Assembly (NCBI GenBank): GCA_046350055.1
Contig: JAXMBC010000001.1
Coordinates: 3,596,001-3,660,000 of the forward strand
Direction of reading: 5' to 3'
Origin: JAEUIE01 sp046350055
Lineage (GTDB): Bacteria > Planctomycetota > Planctomycetia > Gemmatales > HRBIN36
Length of the DNA: 64,000 nucleotides
Shown: in pieces, positions 18,312 through 26,938 of the stretch
Layout of the letters: each line of letters begins with the position of its first letter
Position numbering within the stretch: position 1 is the first letter of the stretch
Notes under the pieces: generated by a model
The model's database searches: none
What the model was told of the DNA's origin: nothing
Seen by the model: only the letters and a program-made list of their open reading frames with translations
Position numbers and translations under genes: made by a program

Positions 18312-18328
18312 ATACTCACCCCTGACCT
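18297..18328 (-). terminator. Strong intrinsic terminator
   Basis: Perfect 12-bp stem (AGGTCAGGGGTG paired with CACCCCTGACCT) with an 8-nt loop. On the minus strand it is followed directly by TTTTTTC, so it is a canonical terminator for the small RNA unit. On the plus strand it starts inside the end of the Imm8-like gene and has only a weak T-rich tail. Confidence 0.88.
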
Positions 18329-18396
18329 CTACTTGTTTGCGGCTTGCTCAAGCGCAACCCGTCGGTGGCATTAAGCCAGCCGCCTCTGGTTACCAT
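18316..18396 (-). CDS. Possible 26-aa peptide ORF inside the small RNA unit
   Basis: ATG at 18396 opens a 26-codon frame (MVTRGGWLNATDG..., ending SRGQG) that stops with TGA at 18316-18318, at the junction of the terminator loop and stem. The 11-nt perfect Shine-Dalgarno sequence ends 10 nt before the ATG; counted from GGAGG the gap is 13 nt, rather long. The peptide is basic, has no TM segment and matches nothing I recognise. Because the frame runs into the terminator hairpin, ribosomes reaching the stop would disturb it, as in attenuators; but no gene on the same strand follows until thiO, 450 nt away. Confidence 0.3.
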   Translation of the reverse strand: MVTRGGWLNATDGLRLSKPQTSRGQG

Positions 18397-18505
18397 GACT
18401 CAAGAGTCACCTCCTTTCGACTAGACCTCCCCACCCAGCAGGGGTACCAGTCCTCTGCCTGCAGGCTCTAGTTAATCACACGACGTCCGTGTGACGTCTG
18501 TATGA

Positions 18506-18534
18506 ACCATACCCATGAGACAAATTCATGTCAA
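18506..18534 (-). promoter_or_regulatory. Sigma-70-type promoter of the small RNA unit
   Basis: On the minus strand TTGACA (18529-18534) is a perfect -35 hexamer, the spacer is exactly 17 nt, and TATGGT (18506-18511) is a 4-of-6 -10 hexamer. It lies 34 nt past the stop of the upstream TIM-barrel gene, so transcription would start near 18499 in gene-free sequence. Confidence 0.65.
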
Positions 18535-18567
18535 TTTCGGTTCTACCATTTTGTGGGCGATTGTTTC

Positions 18568-19425
18568 TCAAACATCACAGATCTGGAACGCCTGTGCCAG
18601 CGATTTCATCGGATCGCGCTTGGGGATGAATTCCTGTGCCAGGTAACCATCATAGCCAGTTTTCAGAATCGCCTGGCAGATGGCAGGGTAGTTGAGTTCC
18701 TGCGTTTCATCAATCTCGGCACGGCCGGGTACTCCCCCTGTATGGTAGTGGCCGATGTAGTCCTTGTACTTGCGGATGGTGTGGATGACATCACCTTCCA
18801 TGATCTGCATGTGATAGATATCGTAAAGGAGCTTGAAGCGAGGCGAGCCAAGAGCTTTGCACAGTTTCACTCCCCATTCAGTCTTGTCGTACATGTAGTC
18901 TTTGTGATCATGCTTGCTGTTCAGCCCTTCCATGATGATGTTGACTTTCTTCTCTTCTGCGTAACCGACGATCTGCTTGAGGGCTTTGGCACAGACTTCG
19001 ATGCCTTCTTCGTCGCTGACAGTCTGTCCCTTAATGGTTCGGTTTCCTGACATGCAGATGACTCCACGACAGCCTTCCGTTGCTGCGAAGTCGATACGTT
19101 CACGGAGGTCTTTCAGGATCTTGGCGTGGTTGGCTTCACGATTCAAGCCATTGGTGATGTCCGCTCCACCAATCAGAGCACAGGTAAGTCCGAACTTCTT
19201 CACTTTGAGAATATCGGGTGGCAAAAGCAATTCGATGGATTTGTATCCTAGCCTTACAGCTTCTTCGGCAAGGGCTTCTAGCGAAGTCTTGCCATAGCAC
19301 CACTTGCAGATGGACTGCTTGAGGTTGCCTTTGGGTTCGTAGCCAGCCTGGGCTGGTGGGTAGAATGAGGCTGTAGCAACAGCAGTAGCGGTGGTGGTGA
19401 GGACAGATCGGCGGGAGGGAAGCAT
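18568..19425 (-). CDS. Tat-exported sugar phosphate isomerase/epimerase-like TIM-barrel protein
   Basis: 285-aa AP-endonuclease-2-like TIM barrel close to hydroxypyruvate isomerase. The N-terminus 'MLPSRRSVLTTTATAVATASF' is a twin-arginine-type signal. The barrel shows 'IIMEGLNSKHDHKDYMYD', 'LLYDIYHMQIMEGDVI', 'YIGHYHTGGVPGR' and 'YLAQEFIPKRDP', carrying the Glu, Asp and His metal ligands of hydroxypyruvate isomerases. Many secreted planctomycete homologues have no assigned substrate, so isomerase activity is only likely. It is divergent from endonuclease IV. Confidence 0.85.
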   Translation of the reverse strand: MLPSRRSVLTTTATAVATASFYPPAQAGYEPKGNLKQSICKWCYGKTSLEALAEEAVRLGYKSIELLLPPDILKVKKFGLTCALIGGADITNGLNREANHAKILKDLRERIDFAATEGCRGVICMSGNRTIKGQTVSDEEGIEVCAKALKQIVGYAEEKKVNIIMEGLNSKHDHKDYMYDKTEWGVKLCKALGSPRFKLLYDIYHMQIMEGDVIHTIRKYKDYIGHYHTGGVPGRAEIDETQELNYPAICQAILKTGYDGYLAQEFIPKRDPMKSLAQAFQICDV

Positions 19426-19519
19426 GGCAATTATCCAGGAGTGAGGAGGATGGCTGCATCATAATGCAAAGACTGTAGAATGCCAGTGGCAGCGTAACAA
19501 TCAATAAGGTCGGGTGTAT

Positions 19520-20383
19520 ATGCCACTCTTTGGTGCACATATGTCGGCGGCAGGCGGTCCTGACCAGGCGCTCTTGGCAGCAAAGAGTTTTGGCATGGAC
19601 GCATGTCAGCTCTTCACCAAAAACAACAAACAGTGGAGCGGTCCACCACTCACTGATGAGACTGTGCGGCTCTTCCTTAAGACCCGCAAGGAATTGGGAA
19701 TTCTGTCGGCGGTCTCGCATGCTTCGTACCTGATTAATCTTGCAACAAAGAACGAAATCCTCTGGGAAAAATCGGTCGCTGCACTCGTTGATGAACTCGA
19801 CAGAGCGAATCGTCTCAAGCTTGAATATGTGGTCGTTCATCCCGGAGCAGCCAGTGATGACGACGAAGAAACAGCACTGAAACGTGTGGCAGCGGCTGTG
19901 GATGTAGTTGTAAGTACGGTACCGAAGCTGAAGACGATGTTGCTCCTGGAGACGACCGCGGGGCAGGGGAAGAGTGTCGGGCACAAGTTCTCTCAGCTTG
20001 GCGGCATCCTGAAACGAGCGAAGAAGCGGAGCAAGGTGGGAGTGTGCCTGGATACCTGTCACGTCTTTGCAGCCGGGTATGCCTTGTCGCCCAGGACCGA
20101 TTATGAGAAGACAATGCAGGAGTTTGATGATGAAATCGGTTTGGACAAACTCAAAATGCTGCACGTCAATGATAGTGTGAAAGGGCTGGGATGCAGGGTT
20201 GATCGGCATGCGGCTTTATTACATGGGTCGATCGGCCGGGAGGGTCTGGTGAACATCCTCAGTGATATGCGACTCAGGGATTTGCCCATGCTGCTGGAGA
20301 CGCCCAAAGGGACTGCACCCTCGGGTGAGGAATGGGATGCCATCAATATGAAGGTGATTCGAGAGTTGAGTGGGGGTCGTTAG
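19520..20383 (+). CDS. nfo: Deoxyribonuclease IV (AP endonuclease)
   Basis: Endonuclease IV of 287 aa, which cuts DNA 5' to abasic sites in base-excision repair using three zinc ions. Metal-binding stretches are visible: 'FGAHMSAAGG', 'VVHPGAA', 'LLLETTAGQG', 'GVCLDTCHVFAAGY', 'LHVNDS..GCRVDRHAALLHG' and 'MLLETPKG'. The ATG at 19520 is preceded by AAGG 10 nt upstream; an in-frame GTG at 19514 is the alternative. Length is normal for the family. Confidence 0.95.
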   Translation: MPLFGAHMSAAGGPDQALLAAKSFGMDACQLFTKNNKQWSGPPLTDETVRLFLKTRKELGILSAVSHASYLINLATKNEILWEKSVAALVDELDRANRLKLEYVVVHPGAASDDDEETALKRVAAAVDVVVSTVPKLKTMLLLETTAGQGKSVGHKFSQLGGILKRAKKRSKVGVCLDTCHVFAAGYALSPRTDYEKTMQEFDDEIGLDKLKMLHVNDSVKGLGCRVDRHAALLHGSIGREGLVNILSDMRLRDLPMLLETPKGTAPSGEEWDAINMKVIRELSGGR

Positions 20384-20455
20384 CAAGAGCCGATTCTGGC
20401 CCGAAGGTGTGTGAGAGGCACCAGCATCATCGCATCGGGCGGGTATGCTTGATTG

Positions 20456-21409
20456 TTATCGAAGATCATCAAGCTCCTTAGGTATGGTACCCTGCCAGAG
20501 AATGTAGGGACCAAGCTTTCCCAGTGTCTCTCTGCCGTAGACACAGTCGAGATGCCCATCAGCAAAGACCAGCCAGAATCGCCGATTCCCTTCACCAGGT
20601 TCTCTGTTAACGTCCCGACCACGAAACAATGCATTCAGCATCCCTGGCGACTGACGCACAACCCGGCCTAACTCCAAGGGTTTGCCCTCGGTAAACACCA
20701 GATCAGCAGGCTTGGTCCAGGGGACAGCGTTTTGAGCGATACCGGCAATAATCGTACTACCCAGACGCCCCGCTGCTTTAAGCTGCGGTATCGTTGCCAC
20801 AGTATGTGTTTCAAAGACGGCCCCGGGGCCTACGAATAATTGATAGAAGGTGCCGCCATGGGGGGCTTGTTGTCCATATCCAGGCAAGCGATAACACTCG
20901 GGCATCTGTGGTAAGAGCTTTATGTTGTGCGGGCTATCCCATGGCTCATCCAAATGAAACTTGTGATACAGCACTTCTTGGTCGAGGTAGGGTAGCAAAT
21001 GTACACGCCAACTTAATAGTGGTTCCCCAGTTGCAGATCTATTGGCTACTTCCGGAAACCGTTGATGGTCTTCATGCCAATTGTGCATGGCAATGACAAT
21101 CGTTCTCAACTTGGTACCAGCATGTGAACTAGAAGCATTAACCGCAACAAGGGAGCAAACTATCAGGACGGGAGTGTAAAGGAAGAAACCAATGATTAGC
21201 AGAAGCAATACGCCAACGATCATGCCGATTATCTTCACTACGATTTGCTTGGGTTCCTTCGACCAACGTATTACGATTTTGATCAGAATGGCCACCAGGA
21301 GGCTGAAAACGCCAACATCAATCGCCAGCACCGGATCGAAATAGCCGGTGATCAAGATAAGGGCGGCAAAGCACACCACTGCCAATGTGTTCCGCTGCTG
21401 AGAGATCAT
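20456..21409 (-). CDS. DUF1559 family protein with N-terminal membrane helices
   Basis: 317-aa protein. Three to four hydrophobic helices fill about residues 9-95, instead of the usual single pilin-like N-methylation helix of DUF1559 proteins. The DUF1559 part is typical: 'AMHNWHEDHQRFPEVA', 'SWRVHLLPYLDQEVLYHKFHLDEPWDSPHN', and near the end 'FWLVFADGHLDCV'. DUF1559 proteins are greatly expanded in planctomycetes and their function is not known. It is divergent from pstC, and no terminator is evident downstream. Confidence 0.85.
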   Translation of the reverse strand: MISQQRNTLAVVCFAALILITGYFDPVLAIDVGVFSLLVAILIKIVIRWSKEPKQIVVKIIGMIVGVLLLLIIGFFLYTPVLIVCSLVAVNASSSHAGTKLRTIVIAMHNWHEDHQRFPEVANRSATGEPLLSWRVHLLPYLDQEVLYHKFHLDEPWDSPHNIKLLPQMPECYRLPGYGQQAPHGGTFYQLFVGPGAVFETHTVATIPQLKAAGRLGSTIIAGIAQNAVPWTKPADLVFTEGKPLELGRVVRQSPGMLNALFRGRDVNREPGEGNRRFWLVFADGHLDCVYGRETLGKLGPYILWQGTIPKELDDLR

Positions 21410-21479
21410 ACGTCTGTTTATAGCAGAGAGAACAATGAAACACCCTGCAAATCTCTCCTTGCTCTTGATTCGGGATAGG

Positions 21480-21485
21480 TATAAT
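21480..21485 (+). promoter_or_regulatory. Candidate -10 element before pstC
   Basis: A perfect TATAAT lies 94 nt upstream of the pstC ATG. The best -35 match, TTGCTC at 21459-21464, leaves only a 15-nt spacer. No Pho-box-like direct repeat was seen nearby. Confidence 0.35.
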
Positions 21486-21579
21486 AGACCTTAACACGAT
21501 CTTCACAATCTGCGCAATGAAACCTTCGCATGCATCCAGATAATGGATATTGAACGATGCACTCCGCCAGGAAGGTTTG

Positions 21580-24162
21580 ATGGGGCCCGCCAGCAGTACA
21601 TTTTCCGGCTACCGTCGCCAACGCAAGACACGTTTATCCGTTCGTTTCGGCGAAGCAGGCTCGCGATTGCTCATTTCCCTAGGGGGAATCGGCACTATTA
21701 TTGCCATCGTGTTAGTCTGCGTGTTCCTGGTTTGGGTAGCTGTTCCACTCTTCTTTAATGCTCAGGCCGAACCGAAAGCATTCGCAATCAAGCCAAGCGC
21801 TGCCGAACAACCATTACTATGGGGAATGGATAGTGAACAGTATCTTGGATGGTCGTTGCTGGCGGATGGCACTCTGGTCAGTTATCGCATCGACACTGGA
21901 GAGAAAGTTCACAGCGAAGTCATTAACAAAGACAGCAAGATCAGTGCGTGGTCGCCTCCCAGTCGTCATGATCAACTCGCATTGGGATTTGCCGATGGCA
22001 CATTGCGTCTTGCACGTATTGTATTCGACACCCAACTCTTAACAGAGCAAGCAGTTCCGTCTGAACTCAAAGCCAAGGCTGCTCCTGCACAACAGGACAG
22101 GGATGGCAAGCTTTACATCAAAAATATCGGGAACAGTTATTCTTCACTACAGGTCAAACTGACACTCGAAGCTTCAGTGCCACTATCACCCGGTCGTGCA
22201 ATTCGATGCGTTGATCTTTCAGTAAGGACTAATGGTACTGTCGTTTGCTCAGTCAGTGAGGATGGAATACTCCGTGTCAGCGAGGTCACAGAAAAGAAAA
22301 ACCTCATCACAGGCAAAGTAACAAGGGAACTCTCAGGTGGAGAGTTAGCCTTGCCTGCCAAAGCCATGGGGTTGCCTTCCTATTCTCTATTCAATGGTGT
22401 GGGTGACAACGTATTCCTCATCTGGAAAACTGGTGAATTGCAGCGTGTTAATACCAGGAAAATGGAAGCACCAGTTCTAGTCGAATCGGTTCGATTGACC
22501 GACGAAAACGTGTCCATCACAGCAGTGCAGTTCATGATTGGAAAAACATCATTGCTTGTGGGCGACAGCAGTGGCCGAGTTCGTAGCTGGTTTCGAACCA
22601 GGCCAGCAGGCTATACCCAAGGCGATGCTACCAGACTGGAAGCTGCCCACGAATTAGGGGCTGGACAAAGTGCCGTCACGGCGTTGGCAACTTCAGCACG
22701 TTCACACTTGATGGCTGCAGGTTACAAGGATGGCACGATCGCCATTATGAATGTTACTAATGAACTCAAGCTCCTGGGGCTGACGATGCCGAACGGTGAG
22801 CAGCCCCAGCAACTTGCCTTTGCACCGAAGGAAGATGGTCTTTACGCACGTGGCTCTGGTGGCATGACAGCGTGGAATCTGCACCTGGGACATCCTGAAG
22901 CTTCATTTCGATCCTACTTGAGGCCCATCTGGTATGAAGGTTATGCTGGGCCTGCTCATGTTTGGCAATCGACCAGCGGCGATGATGCGTTCGAGCCCAA
23001 ATTTGGCCTTTGGCCACTAATCTTCGGGACGATAAAGGCAACGCTCTATTCATTGCTCATCGGTGTTCCCCTGGCGCTCTGTGCAGCTGTATATTCCCGG
23101 GAATTCCTCCATGCCAAAGTCCGTGCAGTTGTAAAGCCTACTATTGAAATCATGGCGAGCCTGCCGAGTGTTGTACTGGGCTTTCTCGGAGCTCTGGTTG
23201 TCGCTCCTTTTGTTGAAAGTGTGATTTCTGCAATTATCACCGGGCTGATTCTTGTGCCATTGAGCTACGCTCTGGCTGGATTTCTGTGGCATACATTACC
23301 ACAGAAACTGCAAAGAATGCTTTCTAGTCAGAGAATCATATTCATTGTTGCTGTCTTGCCTTTGTCAATATTCATGGCGGTCGGGGCCTCGCCTTACATT
23401 GACCAATGGCTTTTTGGCAGCAGCTTCAAAAACTGGCTCCGAGGAACAGATTACCCGGGAAGCGGATGGTTCCTTTTGCTTCTGCCTTTTACTGTTGTGC
23501 TTACTGTGATCTTGATGAATAACGTTGTTAATCCCTTGTTTCGTCAAATAAGCAGAAACATCAGTGCTTCTCGCGAATCATACTTAAATTTGGTCCGGTT
23601 CCTGCTTGGTCTCGTATTTTCCCTGGGACTTGCCTGGCTTCTTGGACATGTACTGGGGATGGTCATTGATCCCCGGTCGAGCATCTTCGGCAAATACGAT
23701 CAGAAGAACGCATTGGTGGTAGGCCTTATGATGGGTTTTGCCATTATCCCCATCATTTACACGTTGGCAGAGGATGCTCTTTCGTCAGTGCCTGATCACT
23801 TGCGATCCGCTTCGCTGGGTTGTGGTGCAACCACTTGGCAAACGGCATCCCGTATTGTTCTGCCAACAGCGATGGGTGGCATATTCTCAGCAATCATGGT
23901 CGGCTTGGGGCGAGCAGTTGGTGAGACCATGATTGTTCTAATGGCGGCAGGGAATGTTCCTGTACTGGACATGAATCTCTTTAACGGTTTCCGCACTCTC
24001 TCGGCGAATATCGCTGTTGAATTGCCTGAGGCAGTTCAAGGTAGCACGCATTATCGAACTCTCTTCCTCACCGCTTTGACCCTGTTCCTCTTTACGTTCA
24101 TCCTGAACACGCTGGCGGAATCGCTACGACAGCGATTCCGCAAGAGGGCCTTTGAGCTATGA
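21580..24162 (+). CDS. pstC: Phosphate ABC transporter permease PstC, enlarged with a beta-propeller-like insert
   Basis: 860-aa inner-membrane permease. After a first TM helix ('LGGIGTIIAIVLVCVFLVWVAVPLFF') there is an extracytoplasmic part of about 400 residues with repeated 'LADGTLVSYRI', 'FADGTLRLARI', 'YKDGTIAIMNV' units, which read like a WD/beta-propeller. The permease core follows ('GTIKATLYSLLIGVPLALCAAVYSREFL', EAA-type loop 'PDHLRSASLGCGATTWQTASRIVLPTAMGGI'). Compact PstC is about 300 aa; long forms with such inserts occur in several phyla. I chose the ATG at 21580 for its AGGAAGG site; the TTG at 21550 is weaker. It overlaps pstA by 4 nt. Confidence 0.9.
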   Translation: MGPASSTFSGYRRQRKTRLSVRFGEAGSRLLISLGGIGTIIAIVLVCVFLVWVAVPLFFNAQAEPKAFAIKPSAAEQPLLWGMDSEQYLGWSLLADGTLVSYRIDTGEKVHSEVINKDSKISAWSPPSRHDQLALGFADGTLRLARIVFDTQLLTEQAVPSELKAKAAPAQQDRDGKLYIKNIGNSYSSLQVKLTLEASVPLSPGRAIRCVDLSVRTNGTVVCSVSEDGILRVSEVTEKKNLITGKVTRELSGGELALPAKAMGLPSYSLFNGVGDNVFLIWKTGELQRVNTRKMEAPVLVESVRLTDENVSITAVQFMIGKTSLLVGDSSGRVRSWFRTRPAGYTQGDATRLEAAHELGAGQSAVTALATSARSHLMAAGYKDGTIAIMNVTNELKLLGLTMPNGEQPQQLAFAPKEDGLYARGSGGMTAWNLHLGHPEASFRSYLRPIWYEGYAGPAHVWQSTSGDDAFEPKFGLWPLIFGTIKATLYSLLIGVPLALCAAVYSREFLHAKVRAVVKPTIEIMASLPSVVLGFLGALVVAPFVESVISAIITGLILVPLSYALAGFLWHTLPQKLQRMLSSQRIIFIVAVLPLSIFMAVGASPYIDQWLFGSSFKNWLRGTDYPGSGWFLLLLPFTVVLTVILMNNVVNPLFRQISRNISASRESYLNLVRFLLGLVFSLGLAWLLGHVLGMVIDPRSSIFGKYDQKNALVVGLMMGFAIIPIIYTLAEDALSSVPDHLRSASLGCGATTWQTASRIVLPTAMGGIFSAIMVGLGRAVGETMIVLMAAGNVPVLDMNLFNGFRTLSANIAVELPEAVQGSTHYRTLFLTALTLFLFTFILNTLAESLRQRFRKRAFEL

Positions 24163-25937
24163 GTGTGCCTGCAAGGTCATCGGTGGAAAGCTCATCGACA
24201 CTGCCTATCCTGGGCTCAGTCGTCAGCCGGCGTTCCGGCGCGCTGCGGACATCGCAACTGGCATATGGACAGCCGTGGGTTTGGCTGTTTGGCGGTACGC
24301 TGGTGATCTGTCTGGTAATGATTCTTGGGTTACTCTTTATCATCCTGCGTTATGGGCTGCCTACGTTTTGGCCTAAGCCAGTGGTAGCCATTACCAGCCT
24401 GGCCGGTGGCAAAGTCATGGGTGAATTGGTGCGATCGGATCGTTTTATACCGGGCAAGGAAGTGGTTGAAAAACTTCCAGCAGCGTTGCAGGCTTCAGCA
24501 CGCCAGTACATCGAGCAACATGATGGTAATGCGGAGCGAGAGTTAATCAAGATCGGCAATTTTGAATTGACGCAGACCCATCATGTATGGATCAGCGATT
24601 TCGAAGTGGCCTCGAGAGAATACCCAGCATGGGCTATTCTACTCGAACGATCCGAAAACCAGAGCAGGTTCTATGGCCTGCTCCAGCAGTTTCTGACTGA
24701 TGGTAAACCTACTGCGGATTCTCCAGAGTCGGCATGGGCGAGTTACCAAGAGCATCATGCAGCCATCCGGGCGATGGTGCACCAGAGTGAGCACCTCCAG
24801 AAGCATGCAATTGGCTTACTAAACAGCAAGATAAAAGCTGCAGACACCAATGCCCGCGAGCAGGAAATTCGATTTGGCAAAGAGAGTGCGCAGTATCAGG
24901 CTGCCATGGAAAAATGGAATTCGGTAGTGAAACAAGTCAAGCCGGAGCAGGACAGGCTCAATAACGAAATTGCCGAACTTAACAAATCCAGCCGAAAATA
25001 CTCGCTGAAGTTGTTGACTTACGATGGCAAAACCAAGGAAGTGAATCTGAACGAGATCGTTCGAGGGTATCCAGCAAATCAACTGAGTCTGAGTGATAAG
25101 TGGGGTATTTACCTGAGCAGGTGGGGAGAGTTCATTGCCGATGATCCGCGCAATTCCAATACCGAAGGAGGTATCTTCCCTTGCATCTGGGGTACGCTGG
25201 CCATGACCATTATCATGACGTTGTTCGTTGTGCCTTTTGGTGTGCTGGCAGCCCTGTACTTGAGGGAGTATGCCAAACCTGGAATGCTGGTGAGCACCAT
25301 TCGCATTGCTGTAAATAATCTGGCAGGTGTGCCCAGCATTGTCTTCGGTGTATTTGGGTTGGGTTTCTTCTGCTATTTCCTGGGTGGTACCATCGATCAG
25401 ATATTTTACCCTGCTAGCAAAGTATTGGGGCCAACCTTTGGCACTGGTGGATTGCTGTGGGCCTCGCTGACATTGGCGCTCCTGACCGTGCCTGTAGTCA
25501 TAGTTGCAACTGAGGAAGCTCTGGCGGCGGTGCCTCGCTCTATGCGTGAGGGTTCCTACGCTTGTGGAGCCAGCAAATGGCAGACTATCTGGAGAATTGT
25601 ACTGCCTCGTGCGATGCCCGGAATCTTGACAGGCACCATCCTGGCAATGGCTCGCGGTGCTGGCGAAGTTGCACCGTTAATGCTTGTTGGGGCCATGAAG
25701 ATCGCTCCGGAATTGCCAATTGATACCGTCTTTCCCTATGTGCATCCAGAGCGTAGCTTCATGCACCTGGGTTTTCATATTTACGACGTCGGGTTTCAAA
25801 GTCCTGACAGTGAAGCAGCGAAGCCGATGGTGTTCACCACGACTCTGCTTCTCATCGTACTCATTGCGCTGCTGAATATCTCGGCGATGTGGTTGCGCAA
25901 CCGACTGCGACGCAAATACCTGGTCAGCCAGTTCTAA
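24159..25937 (+). CDS. pstA: Phosphate ABC transporter permease PstA, enlarged
   Basis: 592-aa permease partner of PstC. One TM helix near residues 45-70 is followed by a charged helical insert of about 270 residues ('NSKIKAADTNAREQEIRFGKE', coiled-coil-like). The permease core has 'FPCIWGTLAMTIIMTLFVVPFGVLAALYLREYA', 'GVPSIVFGVFGLGFF' and the EAA loop 'PRSMREGSYACGASKWQTIWRIVLPRAMPGI'. It starts within the pstC stop (ATGA) and is followed 10 nt later by pstB. The insert pairs with the one in PstC, as in other long-form systems. Confidence 0.92.
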   Translation: MSVPARSSVESSSTLPILGSVVSRRSGALRTSQLAYGQPWVWLFGGTLVICLVMILGLLFIILRYGLPTFWPKPVVAITSLAGGKVMGELVRSDRFIPGKEVVEKLPAALQASARQYIEQHDGNAERELIKIGNFELTQTHHVWISDFEVASREYPAWAILLERSENQSRFYGLLQQFLTDGKPTADSPESAWASYQEHHAAIRAMVHQSEHLQKHAIGLLNSKIKAADTNAREQEIRFGKESAQYQAAMEKWNSVVKQVKPEQDRLNNEIAELNKSSRKYSLKLLTYDGKTKEVNLNEIVRGYPANQLSLSDKWGIYLSRWGEFIADDPRNSNTEGGIFPCIWGTLAMTIIMTLFVVPFGVLAALYLREYAKPGMLVSTIRIAVNNLAGVPSIVFGVFGLGFFCYFLGGTIDQIFYPASKVLGPTFGTGGLLWASLTLALLTVPVVIVATEEALAAVPRSMREGSYACGASKWQTIWRIVLPRAMPGILTGTILAMARGAGEVAPLMLVGAMKIAPELPIDTVFPYVHPERSFMHLGFHIYDVGFQSPDSEAAKPMVFTTTLLLIVLIALLNISAMWLRNRLRRKYLVSQF

Positions 25938-25947
25938 AGGATGTTGT

Positions 25948-26835
25948 ATGACGATTGCTCTGGCACCCTCGCCTCCTCCAAAGGTCACCAGTTCAGGTAC
26001 GAAACTGGTTACAGGTCGTATTCAGGCGATCGTTAATGGAGAGAAGATTGAAACGACAGTGCATCCTGAACTGCAGAGAGAAGAAATTGTGCTGCAGATT
26101 CAGAATTTCAATCTCTTCTATGGAGAGAAGCAGGCACTGCATGGTATTTCACTGGGTATTCCCCGGGGCAAGATCACCGCGCTTATTGGTCCGTCAGGCT
26201 GTGGCAAATCGACTTTGCTCCGATCAGTCAATCGCTTGAACGATCTGGTACCCAATGTCCGCATTGAAGGAGACATGAAACTGAACGGAGATTCGGTGTT
26301 TCATCGTTCCGTCGACGTAATTGAGTTGCGTAAGAGAATGGGTATGGTGTTCCAGAAACCCAACCCGTTCCCAATGTCTATTTTTGAGAATGTGATCTAC
26401 CCGCTGCGGATAGATGGCGAACGAAACAAGAAGATTCTGGCAGAGGTGTGCGAAAAGAGCCTTCGTGGTGCTGCGTTGTGGGACGAGGTCAAGGATCGCT
26501 TGCACGAGAGTGGACTGGCATTGTCAGGTGGTCAGCAGCAGCGTCTTTGTATCGCACGTGCTATCGCTGCTGATCCTGAAGTATTGCTGTTGGATGAGCC
26601 TTGCTCAGCGCTGGATCCCATTGCGACGATCAAGGTTGAAGATCTGATGCAGCAGTTGCGCGGGCATTACACCATACTCATCGTCACCCACAATATGCAC
26701 CAGGCGGCACGTACTTCCGATTACACGGCATTCATGTATCTGGGACGCGTCATTGAATTTGGCGTCACCAGCCGGATTTTCACGACACCACTGGTAGGAG
26801 ACACAAACGATTACATTACTGGCCGGTTTGGATAG
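25948..26835 (+). CDS. pstB: Phosphate ABC transporter ATP-binding protein PstB
   Basis: 295-aa ATPase that powers phosphate import. Walker A is 'GPSGCGKST', the signature is 'LSGGQQQR', and Walker B is 'VLLLDEPCSALDP', followed by the switch His in 'VTHNMHQA'. The segment 'MVFQKPNPFPMSIFENVIYPLRI' is highly specific for PstB. An N-terminal extension of about 45 residues precedes the domain. It closes the pst operon; neither pstS nor phoU follows. Confidence 0.96.
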   Translation: MTIALAPSPPPKVTSSGTKLVTGRIQAIVNGEKIETTVHPELQREEIVLQIQNFNLFYGEKQALHGISLGIPRGKITALIGPSGCGKSTLLRSVNRLNDLVPNVRIEGDMKLNGDSVFHRSVDVIELRKRMGMVFQKPNPFPMSIFENVIYPLRIDGERNKKILAEVCEKSLRGAALWDEVKDRLHESGLALSGGQQQRLCIARAIAADPEVLLLDEPCSALDPIATIKVEDLMQQLRGHYTILIVTHNMHQAARTSDYTAFMYLGRVIEFGVTSRIFTTPLVGDTNDYITGRFG

Positions 26836-26938
26836 AAGTCGGGCATGGTTCAAGCTGCTTGCAGAGTTTCGATGTCGATATCACGCCATACCGGATTGTG
26901 CTTGAAATTGAACTGCATTCAAGACATACTGCGTGCAA

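Larger units (their letters stand above)
18290..18499 (-). ncRNA. Candidate small RNA / tiny mRNA with own promoter and intrinsic terminator
   Basis: Predicted transcript of about 210 nt between the Imm8-like gene and the TIM-barrel gene. It starts about 7 nt downstream of a TTGACA-N17-TATGGT promoter and ends in a 12-bp GC-rich hairpin with a U-tract. Inside, a 7-bp 5' hairpin (18476-18482 with 18488-18494) is followed by a 6-bp helix (18420-18425 with 18467-18472) that encloses further stems, including a CCCC/GGGG pair. The sequence AAAGGAGGTGA (18407-18417) is fully complementary to the 16S anti-Shine-Dalgarno. A 26-codon ORF may follow it. It does not resemble 6S, tmRNA, SRP RNA, RNase P RNA or a riboswitch that I know. 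Confidence 0.6.

Noticed and set aside
18476..18494. TCACACG-ACGTC-CGTGTGA taken as an operator
   Set aside because: It lies just downstream of the predicted start of the small RNA and is better explained as its 5' hairpin, although an operator cannot be excluded.
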